A stretch of 64,000 bases of DNA from assembly GCA_023405815.1 (NCBI GenBank), contig JAEXXM010000045.1, positions 1-64,000 of the forward strand, in the 5' to 3' direction. How positions within the stretch are numbered: the stretch's first letter is position 1; each line of letters begins with the position of its first letter. Shown one piece after another: positions 8,477 to 18,151 of the stretch. The notes under the pieces are model-generated. The model was not told the origin of the DNA. It worked only from the letters and a program-made list of their open reading frames with translations, and ran no database searches. Source of the stretch: Pseudomonadota bacterium (GTDB lineage Bacteria; Pseudomonadota; Alphaproteobacteria; Rhizobiales; Hyphomicrobiaceae). The translations under genes were made by a program, and so were the position numbers.

Positions 8477-9151
8477 TTAACGCAGCGGGGGCCAATACAA
8501 TGGTATTGCTTGGTTAATCGGCTCTTGCCCGATGAAGACCCTCTCCCCTGAGACGACAGCCTTTCCCTCGGCGACGAGGGAAAGCGCATGGGGATAAAGG
8601 CGGTGCTCGGCCTCCAGCACCCGCGCCGCAAGGCTATCGGCGGTATCGTCCTCGAGCACCGGCACCGCCGCCTGGGCGATGATCGGTCCCGAGTCGAGCT
8701 CGGGCCGGACGAAATGCACCGTGCACCCCGTTAGCTTGACGCCGTCGGCGAGGGCCCGCGCGTGCGTATCGAGCCCCTTGTAGGACGGCAGCAGCGAGGG
8801 GTGGATGTTCAGCATCGCATCGCGCCAGCTTTCGACGAATCCGGCCGTCATCTTCCGCATGAAGCCCGCGCAGGCGACCATATCCACCCCATGCGCCCGC
8901 AGCGCCGCATCGAGCTCAGCCTCGAAGGCTTCGCGCGAGGGAAAGAGCTTGTGGTCGATCGCTTGTGCCGGGATGCCTTCAGCCGCGGCCTTGGCCAGCC
9001 CCTGCGCCTCGGGCCGGTTGGAGATGACGCAGACGATCTCGGCCGGATAGGCGGCATCGCGCGCCGCCCCGATCAGCGACACCATGTTGGAGCCGCGTCC
9101 GGAGATGAGGATGCCGATCTTCTTCTTCGCCTTGCCTGATGTCTCGCCCAT
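8477..9151 (-). CDS. purN: Phosphoribosylglycinamide formyltransferase
   Basis: A 224-residue enzyme of purine synthesis that formylates GAR with 10-formyltetrahydrofolate. Visible motifs are IGILISGRGSNM (phosphate-binding loop), CAGFMRKM, and NIHPSLLPSYKG with the catalytic histidine, followed by GCTVHFV and the conserved aspartate in ELDSGPII. Length is normal. In many proteobacteria purN directly follows purM; here purM lies 6.4 kb away on the same strand, with surface-protein genes between. Confidence 0.95.
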   Translation of the reverse strand: MGETSGKAKKKIGILISGRGSNMVSLIGAARDAAYPAEIVCVISNRPEAQGLAKAAAEGIPAQAIDHKLFPSREAFEAELDAALRAHGVDMVACAGFMRKMTAGFVESWRDAMLNIHPSLLPSYKGLDTHARALADGVKLTGCTVHFVRPELDSGPIIAQAAVPVLEDDTADSLAARVLEAEHRLYPHALSLVAEGKAVVSGERVFIGQEPINQAIPLYWPPLR

Positions 9152-9240
9152 GCGCGCCCAATAGCACGCCGGACAGCGTCAGGCATCCAGTGTCGCGACG
9201 CCGGATGCCTGATGCATAGCGAACCGAAAGCCAGGCGGCC

Positions 9241-11915
9241 TCAGAAGTTCACGCTCGCTTTGGCGCTGAACGAGTGCTGCTGGGTGTCCTCGTCGAAGAG
9301 GCCATCGTACTGCGCCTTGATCGCCGTCCCGTCGGTCCACATCAGGTCGAGGCCGGCGCCGACGTTGCCCATCGCCTGCTCCACCTGCGCTAGCGTATCG
9401 AAGTTCGCGATGCCGGCCGGACCGCCCACGAAGGCGCTCGACAGCGCGATGCTGTCCTCGCTGTAGAAGACGGCGCCGAGGCGGGCGAACGGCCGCACCA
9501 GCGTGCCCCCCGCCAGCTTCGTCTCGCCACCGATCTCGATCGCCGGCGCGGCGGAGAAGATCGTCTCCTCGCTGCTGGCGATGTTCAGCGCGCCGACGCC
9601 GCCCTGCTCCTGCACCGAGCCGAGCCAGAGCTGCGTCGCCTCGAGGTCAACGAGCGGTTTCGCGTAGAGTGCATTCCCGCCCGCCTGGTAGGCGACGCGC
9701 AGACGCCCGCTGAGGTGCGAGATCGTCTGGTCGCCCGTGGCGGTCGTCGTAAGGCCGCCGAAGTTGATCGGCCGCGTGACATCCGACGAGCCCGTTCCGC
9801 CGAACACGGCGCCGGCGACGACCCACGGTCCCGTCGTATGCTTCAGCGCCACGCCCGCATAGGCGCGGTTGGTGTCCGCGCTCGCGCCGCTCGTCGCATC
9901 GGCGGTTCCGCTCTCGATACCGCCGGCAATGCCGAGCACGAGGTTCGGCGCAACGTTCACCTGCCCGCCAGCGGACACGCCCCACGTCTCCTCGTCGTAC
10001 CCGAGGCCCTTGTCGGAAGCGTCCTGGTTGAACGTGCGGCCGGCGATGGCCGCCCACAGGCACTCGTCCTCGCTCACGGCGGCGTATTGCGCCTCGCGCT
10101 TGTGGCAGCTCAGCAGTGCATTGCCGAAGCTGTGAGCGCCGTAGAGGTTCGACACCGCGCCATCGCCGTATATCTCGGGCGAGAGCTGGTCGAGGGCGGC
10201 GATGTAGCCGCCCGCGGTCGTGACGTTCAGCAGCGCGTCGGTGATGCCGGTGAGCTTGGTCGGATCGGCGATCACCGCATCGTTGAGATGGCTGCCGAGC
10301 GACGTCTCGTTGCGCGTAAGGCCGATGCCCGTCGGCGCAAAGCTCAGGTTATAGGAGACCTGCACGTCATTGGCGTTCGGATACACCAGCGAAGCCTGCA
10401 GCGCCGGGCTGGCGATGAGGCCGAGGTCATTGTGCGAGGTGCCCCCCGTGGCCGAGAGAACCGTGACAGTGCCGCCCGAGATGGCAAGGCCCGCAACCGA
10501 AAGCCTGACGTTGCCCTGAAGGTCCGCCGTCTCCGTGACGTTGATCTGGTCGGAGGTGTTCGCGATCGCGTTGATGTCGATCGCCAGCGCGCCGGTTGCG
10601 CTCTGCACCAGGCTGCCGGTCAACAGCGTCGTCGTAATGGTGCCGGTGCCGCCGGGCGAGATCGTGCCGGCGTTGTTCAGGGTGTTGCCGACGCCGACGT
10701 GGAGCGTCGACCCCACCTCGAGCACGCCGCCCTCGAGGTTATCGAGGATGTTGGTGCCGCCGCCGAGATCGATGTTGCCGATGATCAGGCCCGAGTTGAG
10801 GAGTGTGTCGTCGTAGGTGCCGATGATCTTAAGCGCGTCGCCCATGAGGCCGACGATAGTTCCGGCGTTTTCGATGTCGACCGAGCCGTAGGCGCTATTG
10901 CCATCGCCATCGTCGATGAGGATGCCGCGATCGTCGCCGGAAATCAGCGCACCGGCATAGTTCCGGATGATGCCACCACCCATGGCGATGCCTTCGGAAT
11001 GATTGGTCACGCCGTCGGCGCCGGTACCCTGGATGACGCCGTAGTTATAGATGTGCCCTTCGATGTCGATATCGACGCCATCGCCATCGCCGGTTGCCAG
11101 GTCTTCGTTGTAGTCGCCCGTGATCGTGCCGTAGTTCGTCACCGTGCCGATATTGTCGGAGCCGACGCCCGAGCCATTGCGCCCCGTAATCGTGCCGCCG
11201 GCTTCATTGATGACGAAGACGTTGCCGTTTTCGCCGACGTTGATGCCGTGTTTTCCAGCCGAAATTTCGCCCCCGGATTTGTTGATGACGGTCGCGGTGT
11301 TGTCCTGGACATCGACGCCATCCCCGCCCGTGCCGGACGTGATCTTGCCCCAGTTGGTCAGGGTGGCGTTGTTGCCGGTGCGGACTGCATCCTGGCCCTG
11401 AGACTGCATGATGCCGTCTTTGAGGTTGTTGATCGCGATCGTCGAGTTGAGGACCTTGCTGAAATCGATGGCTTTGCCGTTGTTCGTCGACTTGATCGTC
11501 CCGTCGTTATTGACGGTGATAGTGCCGCCTGAACATCCGTGTTTATGCGGAATGCGTCGTTGGACGTGATGATCTCCGCGCCCTTGTAGTTGTTCAGCGT
11601 TATGCTGCCCGCGGTAAACGGAGACGCCGTGTCGATCCCGCGCGACGTGGCGTAGATCTTGCCAGAGTTATCGATGATGACGCCGGGGGCGGTGGAGCCG
11701 CCGGTCCAAGTGACGGCCGTGCCGGTCGCGTTCAGGGTCGAGCCGCTGTCAACCGAACCGGTCTCATTGTTCTTGAGCGTCTTCGCTGTCGTATCGGGTG
11801 TGCTGCCCGAGACGGTGAAGCTGTCGGCGACGGCGAAGGTTGAAAATCCGAAGACGGCGAATGCGCTGAGCGCAAGAGCGGACACGCCGCCCTTAAGAAG
11901 CGAAGTACGCGACAC
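9241..11915 (-). pseudogene. Autotransporter (type V secretion), broken by a frameshift
   Basis: Two overlapping reading frames make one autotransporter of about 890 residues. The first (from a GTG at 11915 with a G-rich ribosome site) gives a signal peptide and about 130 residues of beta-helix-type repeats up to INTDV; the second continues with GGTITVNNDGTI to the end. The break is near 11527-11535 and needs one missing base or two extra bases. The C-terminal 270 residues form the translocator beta-barrel, ending in aromatic F (KASVNF). The passenger is rich in G, N, T and I, as in adhesin-type passengers. The frameshift could be a sequencing error, phase variation or true decay. Confidence 0.8.
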
Positions 11916-12045
11916 GAGACCCCCACTTTAGTCGACAAGCCGTGAGGTCGTAGGTGCCGTTCGCAATGGGTTGATGACGTTCAATTGAAATTACGCGATG
12001 CAATCACGCAACGCTCGACCGCCTGCGGTCAGCGTGCGCGGCAAA

Positions 12046-12074
12046 CAAAAAGAGCCGCCCCGAAGGGCGGCTCA
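12046..12074 (-). terminator. Rho-independent terminator of the porin gene
   Basis: Read on the minus strand, GAGCCGCCC-TTCG-GGGCGGCTC forms a 9-bp stem followed by TTTTTG, about 30 bp past the porin stop codon. Confidence 0.9.
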
Positions 12075-12103
12075 AGTCGAGAGAGTAGGTCGTGTCGTGG
12101 CGC

Positions 12104-13396
12104 TTAGAACTGGATGCGCGCGCCGCTGATGACCATGTCGAAGTCGTCGAGGGTCTTGAAGGTCGCCGGGCCACCATTCACGGCCGTGACGTCGCCTTCG
12201 GCGTGGCGGTAGATCACGTAAAGATCCATCGCCGCAGCCTCGATGTTCTGCACGACGCCGCCGGCCCAGAAGTTCAGGTCGGCGCCTGTCGAAGCAAGTG
12301 TGGTGCCGCCGTCGACATAGGCTGCGCCGACGTCATCCTTGCGGTACTCGCCGAAGATGGTCGTCTTGCCCAGCGAATGCCACTTGCGCTCGATACCCGC
12401 CTGCACGAACCAAGCCGTGCTGCTGTCCTCCAGCGCAGGGGCCAGCGAGTCGATCTTCTGCTCGCCGTAGCCGCCGTAGACATAGAGGCCAGTGGGCTCG
12501 TGCATCGCGGTGCCGGCGACGCCCCACCAGGTGCACTTGAAGCCGCCGGCCGGGCCGCCGCACTTCGTAGCCGAGGGGTCGGTGCTCTCGCCATATCCGA
12601 CCCTGCCGAGCAGCTTGATGTCCTGGATCTTGCCCTTGTAGCTCAGCGAGGTGTCCCAGAGGTCATCCTCACCCCAGCTCACCGAGGCGACGAAGCCGGC
12701 GAACTCCGGCGAGTCGTACTTGACGATGTTGCGACGACCATCTTGGCCGGGCGTGCCGTTGTTGAAGCCCTGCATGATATTGCCCCACGTCAGGCCGCCG
12801 GCGACGGCCTGGCCGCCGGAGCGGAGCTGGAAGGCACCCAGGGCAACGCGTGCCGCTTCGGCGTCCGAGTAGTTGCGCGTGTTGGCCCCGTCGGCATCGT
12901 CGAGCAGATGGTAGGTCGAGGTGCCGTCCTGGCCGACCGTCACCTTGCCGTAGGTCTTGCTCTTGATGAACCAGCTGCTCTTGCGGATCGAGAGCGAGTT
13001 GGAGCTGCCCGTGCTGGTCTGCGAGAACGAGCTCGAGGCAGCGCCGTTGACGCCGATCTCGAGCGTATAACCGGCCGACCAGTCCTTATCGATCTTGGCC
13101 TCACCGGCGAACTTGAAGCGCGACTGCTCCAGCGAGTTCGTGCCGATGTAGACGTTGCTCTCCGTGCCGTCGTCCCAGAAGAAGACAGCCTCGTTGACCC
13201 AGCCCGAGATCGTCAGGCTGACCTTGCGATTACCCTTGCGGGCCGTCGTCGCCTCGAGCTCGGCGACGCGCTCTTCGAGATCGCTGCAGCAATCTCCACC
13301 CAGATCGGCTGCCTGGGCGCTCATCCCGCCCAGCATCAGTCCGCTCACGGCGAGGGCGGAAACCCACCCAGCCTTGACTCCCCCACTCATACGCAA
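12104..13396 (-). CDS. Alphaproteobacterial outer-membrane porin
   Basis: A 430-residue protein with a signal peptide (cleavage likely after SAQA at about residue 29), then a short coiled coil (CCSDLEERVAELEATTA), as in Rhizobiales porins of the Porin_2 type, then a beta-barrel with many alternating aromatic and charged strands. It ends in RIQF, with the C-terminal phenylalanine used for outer-membrane assembly. It should form a general diffusion channel. A TAGGAG ribosome site lies 6 bp before the ATG and a strong terminator follows, so it is monocistronic. Confidence 0.88.
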   Translation of the reverse strand: MRMSGGVKAGWVSALAVSGLMLGGMSAQAADLGGDCCSDLEERVAELEATTARKGNRKVSLTISGWVNEAVFFWDDGTESNVYIGTNSLEQSRFKFAGEAKIDKDWSAGYTLEIGVNGAASSSFSQTSTGSSNSLSIRKSSWFIKSKTYGKVTVGQDGTSTYHLLDDADGANTRNYSDAEAARVALGAFQLRSGGQAVAGGLTWGNIMQGFNNGTPGQDGRRNIVKYDSPEFAGFVASVSWGEDDLWDTSLSYKGKIQDIKLLGRVGYGESTDPSATKCGGPAGGFKCTWWGVAGTAMHEPTGLYVYGGYGEQKIDSLAPALEDSSTAWFVQAGIERKWHSLGKTTIFGEYRKDDVGAAYVDGGTTLASTGADLNFWAGGVVQNIEAAAMDLYVIYRHAEGDVTAVNGGPATFKTLDDFDMVISGARIQF

Positions 13397-13587
13397 CTCC
13401 TACGAAGTACGCTTCAACTCGGCCTTCGATCGACGCAACTGACACTTCGATTACGCGACCACGCCGCCTAGCGAGAACCCTGCCGAATTCTCGCTCAGCC
13501 ACCGCAGCGATAGCTTGACAAAAGGGGAGGCGTAAACAGCGATTCGCTGTATGACAATTTATGACGCAACCGCCGGGATGCTTTGCA

Positions 13588-14274
13588 TCACTGCGACGTT
13601 TTATTCCGCGGCCAATGCCCCTTCAGCATGCGGCGGATGACTTCCGGATGAAACGGCTTCTTATTGGCACCGACAAAGCCGACTTCGGAAAGCTTGGTGC
13701 TGATTTCGCGCAGCGTAATGCGCTCGCCGTTTGTACGGCTCGCCTGATAGAGGCGCTTTGCCATCAGCGTCGCTTGCGGCTCAAGCTCCGCGTACGTCTT
13801 GCGATGCGTGCGGCCCGTAGTCGTGCGGCGCACGGTGGCCGTGAGGCGGGTCGCAGCGCCGGCCGCCGCAGCATCGAATTGTGCCGATTCCGCAAGGATT
13901 TTTCGTATCTCGGGATGCGCATCGGACTCGGCCGCGAACGCGTCGGGCTGATCCGCGGCAATGAGGTCCACGCCGCGCTCGCGCAGTCGCTCGTAGCCGA
14001 CCACGCGCTCGATCGGAGCGTCAGAGAAGAGGCTGGCCGTGCTGACGATGACCGCACGCGCTGAATTCAAGTCTATTCGCACCAGCAAATCGGTCAGATT
14101 TGCGAGCGTCAAAGCCGGCACGGCACCGCTCTCGAAAGCGGCGCTCAATTCGGCGACAATTTCAAAACCAGCGCCGGCCGCAAAGGCTTGCACGGCACTG
14201 CGCTGCGCAGTGCCGAAGCCGCGGCGAAAAAACGCCAACGCTGGCTTCAGCTCCGTCCTGATCTTCTGGAGCAT
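13588..14274 (-). CDS. Serine-recombinase-like protein lacking catalytic residues
   Basis: A 228-residue protein with the outline of a serine recombinase: an N-terminal Rossmann-like resolvase domain (about residues 12-115) and a C-terminal recombinase-type helical segment (TLREISTKLSEVGFVG ... FHPEVIRRMLKGHW). At the position of the usual YxRVSTxxQ it reads FFRRGFGTAQ, so the nucleophilic serine is absent, and the RxxR motif after the third strand reads SLFSDAP. It is therefore unlikely to recombine DNA and may be a domesticated DNA-binding protein. No inverted repeats or att-like sites were found next to it. Confidence 0.68.
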   Translation of the reverse strand: MLQKIRTELKPALAFFRRGFGTAQRSAVQAFAAGAGFEIVAELSAAFESGAVPALTLANLTDLLVRIDLNSARAVIVSTASLFSDAPIERVVGYERLRERGVDLIAADQPDAFAAESDAHPEIRKILAESAQFDAAAAGAATRLTATVRRTTTGRTHRKTYAELEPQATLMAKRLYQASRTNGERITLREISTKLSEVGFVGANKKPFHPEVIRRMLKGHWPRNKTSQ

Positions 14275-14773
14275 TCACCGACCGTATCGATTTTCGGATG
14301 ATTGCCAGTTTCTTGGCGCGCCGCGCAGAATTGGGCAGTGCCCCTGCCGGTCAATTCGCACGCGGGAAAGTACGCATTACCCCTCCCGAGCAAGCACTCA
14401 TATGCGCTGCTCGACGCGACATTACTTGGCGTGCCTTGTCCGGTCCTTACAAATTGCTTACCGATCCGTAAGTTACGCGGCCATGTTGTCACAGACCGTC
14501 ACAGATAGGCGAGGAGTGAAGTGCTCGACATAGCAGGTGTCGAACGTGCTCCGGATTTGCAGCGATGGCGTTTGACGGTTTCGTGAATGTTGCCCGCTGT
14601 TGCGGTCGCGCCACGCAGCCCTGTCTGGCGCGGCGAAGCCGGAGAGCCCGGCAAGAAAGCTGTTGGAAGTGCAGCGAGGCGAGATTGCTCAAGGGCAAAT
14701 ACAACTAACAATGGTAGGCGCGATTCTCGCTCTGCTCGAGCCTCGATCGAGGCCTCCTCCCACCGGACGCTCC
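14275..14773. other. Intergenic region, no gene seen
   Basis: About 500 bp between the divergent recombinase-like gene and the glycosyltransferase gene. Its base composition is lower in GC than its neighbours from 14300 to 14520. Short open frames here have no ribosome sites or recognisable features. Promoters for both flanking genes must lie within it, but no clear -35/-10 pair stands out. Confidence 0.5.
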
Positions 14774-15586
14774 ATGACCCTTCCAAAGGCATTCTCCTAC
14801 TGGGCCGGCCCCGTTACCTGGATGGAGCGGCTGAGCTGCGCTTCCGCCGTGGCCGCCGGATACGACGTCACCGTCTTCTCGTATGCGCCTTCGGACCTGC
14901 GCGGCGCCGGCCTCGGCGTGCGCATCGAGGACGCGCGCGACGTCTTCGAGGCGAACTGCCTCGCCGGCATCAATGACCGCGTGCCGGACCACTTCTCCGA
15001 CTGGTTCAGGGTCGAGGGTATTGCGCGCGGCCTCGGCGTCTGGTTCGACCTCGACATGGTCGTGTTGCAGCATCTTGGATCGGAGCCGCGCCTCATGGCG
15101 TGGGAGCGGCCTCGCAGTATTTGCGGCGCCGTGCTTTCGCTCCCGCACGACTGTCCGATTCTCGCCGACTATGTTGCCTTCTGCCGCAAGCGGCCGGTGA
15201 CCTACGCGCCGTCCTGGTATCCGCTCCACACCCGTATCAACATGCATTGGAAGCGCGTCGAGAAGTGGCTCACGGGCAAGCCGCCGCCGCGGCTGCACTA
15301 CGGGCCGGCCGCGCTGACACACTTCACGAAAGCGAACCGCCTCGAAGCCAGCGTCCTGCCACAGCAGGTCTTCTACCCTTTCAGCCCCATGGCGCTCGAC
15401 GAGATGCGCGTACTCGTCGATGGCGACGCGGCCCTCGCCCATCTGCACGAAAGCACGCGTGCCGTGCACCTGTGGCGCAGCCTCTACAAGCGCGTGAACG
15501 GCATGGGCCTGCCGCCGCGCGAATCTTGGCTCGGTCGCCAGGTCCGCGCATTCGATCTCGCAGGCAGCGAGGCTCAGGTCGCTTGA
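14774..15586 (+). CDS. DXD-type glycosyltransferase-like protein (GT32-like)
   Basis: A 270-residue protein. The N-terminal YWAGPVTWMERLSCASAVAAG and the central WFDLDMVVLQ, with its DxD metal/nucleotide-sugar motif at residues 92-94, match small capsular or lipopolysaccharide sugar transferases of the GT32 type. The following AWERPRS and the C-terminal HLWRSLYKR are also typical of that group. The ATG at 14774 is chosen because homology begins there; the frame stays open for 58 more codons upstream without similarity. Acceptor and donor are unknown. It lies alone between recombinase-like and purM genes. Confidence 0.75.
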   Translation: MTLPKAFSYWAGPVTWMERLSCASAVAAGYDVTVFSYAPSDLRGAGLGVRIEDARDVFEANCLAGINDRVPDHFSDWFRVEGIARGLGVWFDLDMVVLQHLGSEPRLMAWERPRSICGAVLSLPHDCPILADYVAFCRKRPVTYAPSWYPLHTRINMHWKRVEKWLTGKPPPRLHYGPAALTHFTKANRLEASVLPQQVFYPFSPMALDEMRVLVDGDAALAHLHESTRAVHLWRSLYKRVNGMGLPPRESWLGRQVRAFDLAGSEAQVA

Positions 15587-15605
15587 TTGGAGTCGTGTAG
15601 CGTGC

Positions 15606-16730
15606 TCACGCGTAGCGCAGGCTGCCCGTGTACTGCACGGCCCAGGTATTGCCCTTGCCCTTGGCTTCCGAGCGCTTCCCGCCGGGTGGCACGATTTCGC
15701 CTATGACGTACGGCGCCTCGCCCCACTCCTGCAGCAGGCGTACGAGGCTGTCCGCCTCGGCCTTGGCAACCACCATCACCATGCCGATGCCGCAGTTGAA
15801 CGTCTTCAGCATCTCTTCGTCGGGCAACCGGCCCGTCTCGGCCAGCCAGCGGAACACGGGCAGCGGCGTGAACGAGGAGAGATCGATGCGCGCTGCGACC
15901 GTATCGGGCAGCACGCGCGGCACGTTCTCCGAGAGGCCTCCGCCGGTAATATGGGCGAGCGCCTTCACCGCGCCATGGGTGCCGCCGACCGCCTCGATCA
16001 CCGCCAGCACCGGCTTGACGTAGACGCGCGTTGGCGCCAGCAGCGCGGCCGCGAGGGTTTGGCTGGGTTCGAACGGTGCCGGCGCTTCCCAGGATACTCC
16101 GCTCTCCTTCACCAGCCGCCGCACCAGCGAATAGCCGTTGGAGTGCACGCCAGAGGCGGCGAGCCCGATCAGCACGTCGCCGACCTCGATGTCGGTGCGC
16201 GGCAGGATCTCCCCGCGCTCCACCGCGCCGACGGCAAAGCCGGCAAGATCATAGTCGCCCGGCTGGTACATGCCCGGCATCTCCGCCGTCTCGCCGCCGA
16301 TGAGGGCGCAGCCGGCCTGCCGGCAGCCCTCGGCTATACCGCCGACCACCGCCTTCGCGGTCTCGACGTCGAGCTTCCCGCAGGCAAAATAATCAAGGAA
16401 AAACAACGGCTCTGCGCCCTGCACCACCAGGTCGTTGACGCACATGGCGACAAGATCGATGCCGATCGTCGCGTGCTGCCCGGTGTCGATGGCGATCTTC
16501 AGCTTGGTGCCGACGCCGTCCGTCGCCGAAACCAGCACCGGGTCGCGGAATCCGGCGCCCTTGAGGTCGAAAAGTCCGCCAAAACCGCCGAGGTCGGTGT
16601 CGGCGCCGGCCCGGCGGGTGGACCGCGCCAACGGCTTGATCAGCTCGACGAGGCGGTTTCCCGCGTCGATATCGACCCCGGCGTCGCGATAGGTGATGGC
16701 CGGGTTGCGTTCCCGATCAGCCTCTGTCAT
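15606..16730 (-). CDS. purM: Phosphoribosylformylglycinamidine cyclo-ligase (AIR synthetase)
   Basis: A 374-residue enzyme that closes the imidazole ring of AIR using ATP. Motifs include TYRDAGVDIDAGNRLV at the N terminus, LVSATDGVGTKLKIA, MCVNDLVVQGAEPLFFLDYFACGK, GGETAEMPG, and HITGGGLSENVPRVLP. It is slightly longer than the common 345-350 residues because of a C-terminal extension (PPGGKRSEAKGKGNTW). It is divergent from the DUF2066 gene, with about 130 bp between starts. purN is not adjacent but lies at 8477-9151. Confidence 0.96.
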   Translation of the reverse strand: MTEADRERNPAITYRDAGVDIDAGNRLVELIKPLARSTRRAGADTDLGGFGGLFDLKGAGFRDPVLVSATDGVGTKLKIAIDTGQHATIGIDLVAMCVNDLVVQGAEPLFFLDYFACGKLDVETAKAVVGGIAEGCRQAGCALIGGETAEMPGMYQPGDYDLAGFAVGAVERGEILPRTDIEVGDVLIGLAASGVHSNGYSLVRRLVKESGVSWEAPAPFEPSQTLAAALLAPTRVYVKPVLAVIEAVGGTHGAVKALAHITGGGLSENVPRVLPDTVAARIDLSSFTPLPVFRWLAETGRLPDEEMLKTFNCGIGMVMVVAKAEADSLVRLLQEWGEAPYVIGEIVPPGGKRSEAKGKGNTWAVQYTGSLRYA

Positions 16731-16861
16731 GTGACCCTGGAACCCAACTTTTGCCCGGTTGCCTCTGGAAGATGCGGCGTCCTAGCAGCTTCGGCGCCCG
16801 GTGGGCAACTCGTTGCGATTCTTGGCGCGTGGCTAGGCTGGGAAGCGGGGAGGAAAGTCGC

Positions 16862-17980
16862 GTGCCGGCCATCCGGATCAAGACACTGTGCGCAACGCTG
16901 GCGTTCGCCCTCGCCGGGGTCTTAACCAACGCCTCCGCGAGCGACGACGTGTTCACCGTGGGTAACTACCCGGTGGACGCCGAGGCGGTGAACGCCGTTG
17001 CCGCCAAGAAGAAGGCCATGGCCGATGGCCAGCAGGCCGCCTTTCACTCGCTCCTGAAGCGCCTCGTGCCGGTTACCGACTACGACCGCCTGAAGCGCCT
17101 GTCGGCCCTGAAGTCATCCGGCTTCCTCGAGGGTGTCGCCGTCCGCTCGGAGCGCAACTCTTCGACGCGCTACATCGCCAGCCTCGACTTCTCCTTCCGC
17201 GCTGACAGCGTGCGCACGGTGCTGCAGCAGGAAGGCATTCCCTTCGTCGAGGATCAGGCTCGCGACATCATTGTCGTGCCCGTCGTACGCAACGCCGATG
17301 GCTCGATCGATACTGGACCCGCCGCGCGCGCCTGGACGCAGGTGTGGAAAGACCTCGATCTCGAGCACGCGCTGACGCCGTTCGCTCTCCAGCCCGTCAA
17401 GGCCGAGATCAACGCCGACACGCTGAAGTCGGCCGTTGAAGTGCGCGGCGCCGAGCGCGTCCTCGCCGGCGCGTATGGCTCGCCGTACGTCCTGCTCGCC
17501 ATTGCCGAGCCAGACGTCGCCGCCAAGCGTCTCAACGTCACCTTGTCCGGCATCGATGCCGTCGGCGGCTTCAACCTCCGCCGCGGATATCGCGTCTACG
17601 ACGGCGATACAGCGTACGCGATGGAGCTGGCGGCCGTCGTTGGCCTGGGCGTCCTCGAAGGCCGCTGGAAGGCGAAGAAGATTCCGCCCGTTGCCAGCTC
17701 CGCCTACGCCCCGGCCTACTCGTCTTCTTCAACCGGTGGCGGGACGCAGGTCGCCATGCGGGCGCAGTACGACAGCCTCATGGAGTGGAGCGAGATGCGC
17801 CGCCGCCTCCTCGACCTTCCCGGCGTCGAGGATATGCGCATCGAAGCTGAATCCGCGCGCGGGGCGGACCTTACGCTGCGCTTTCCGGGGGGCGCCAGCG
17901 AGCTCGCCACCGCCCTTTACGGCAGCGGCCTTGCCCTGGAGAATGGCAGCGACCGTCTCATTCTTCGCTCGGCCTATTAG
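16862..17980 (+). CDS. DUF2066-type secreted protein
   Basis: A 372-residue protein with a signal peptide (hydrophobic stretch about residues 8-24, cleavage near ASA-SDD). The body fits DUF2066, a family of uncharacterised proteobacterial envelope proteins, with TVGNYPVDAEAVNAVAAKKKAM at the mature N terminus. The start is the GTG at 16862, since GGGGAGGAAAG sits just upstream; translation from 16751 would put 37 residues ahead of the signal peptide. It precedes the phosphatidyltransferase, permease and hdaA genes in an order that fits alphaproteobacterial synteny. Confidence 0.75.
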   Translation: MPAIRIKTLCATLAFALAGVLTNASASDDVFTVGNYPVDAEAVNAVAAKKKAMADGQQAAFHSLLKRLVPVTDYDRLKRLSALKSSGFLEGVAVRSERNSSTRYIASLDFSFRADSVRTVLQQEGIPFVEDQARDIIVVPVVRNADGSIDTGPAARAWTQVWKDLDLEHALTPFALQPVKAEINADTLKSAVEVRGAERVLAGAYGSPYVLLAIAEPDVAAKRLNVTLSGIDAVGGFNLRRGYRVYDGDTAYAMELAAVVGLGVLEGRWKAKKIPPVASSAYAPAYSSSSTGGGTQVAMRAQYDSLMEWSEMRRRLLDLPGVEDMRIEAESARGADLTLRFPGGASELATALYGSGLALENGSDRLILRSAY

Positions 17981-18151
17981 ACCGGACGATAACGCAGCGG
18001 CTACAAGCGGCGAATGAAGCAACAAGGCGACGGCGGCTTCCCGTCGCTCCAGCGGATGGACGGCTAGTGTGATGATCGAGAAATTCGCCGCCATGAGCGA
18101 CCGGGCGCGCATAGCCTGCGAGCCCAGGCGAACTTCGGAATCGGGACACTG

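Noticed and set aside
9715..11532. 605-codon plus-strand open frame
   Set aside because: It is antisense to the autotransporter, has an Arg/Val/Asp-rich composition with no family features, and results from codon bias of the opposite strand.
13588..14274. Active transposon or resolvase
   Set aside because: The catalytic serine and arginines are missing and no terminal repeats or transposase lie near it.
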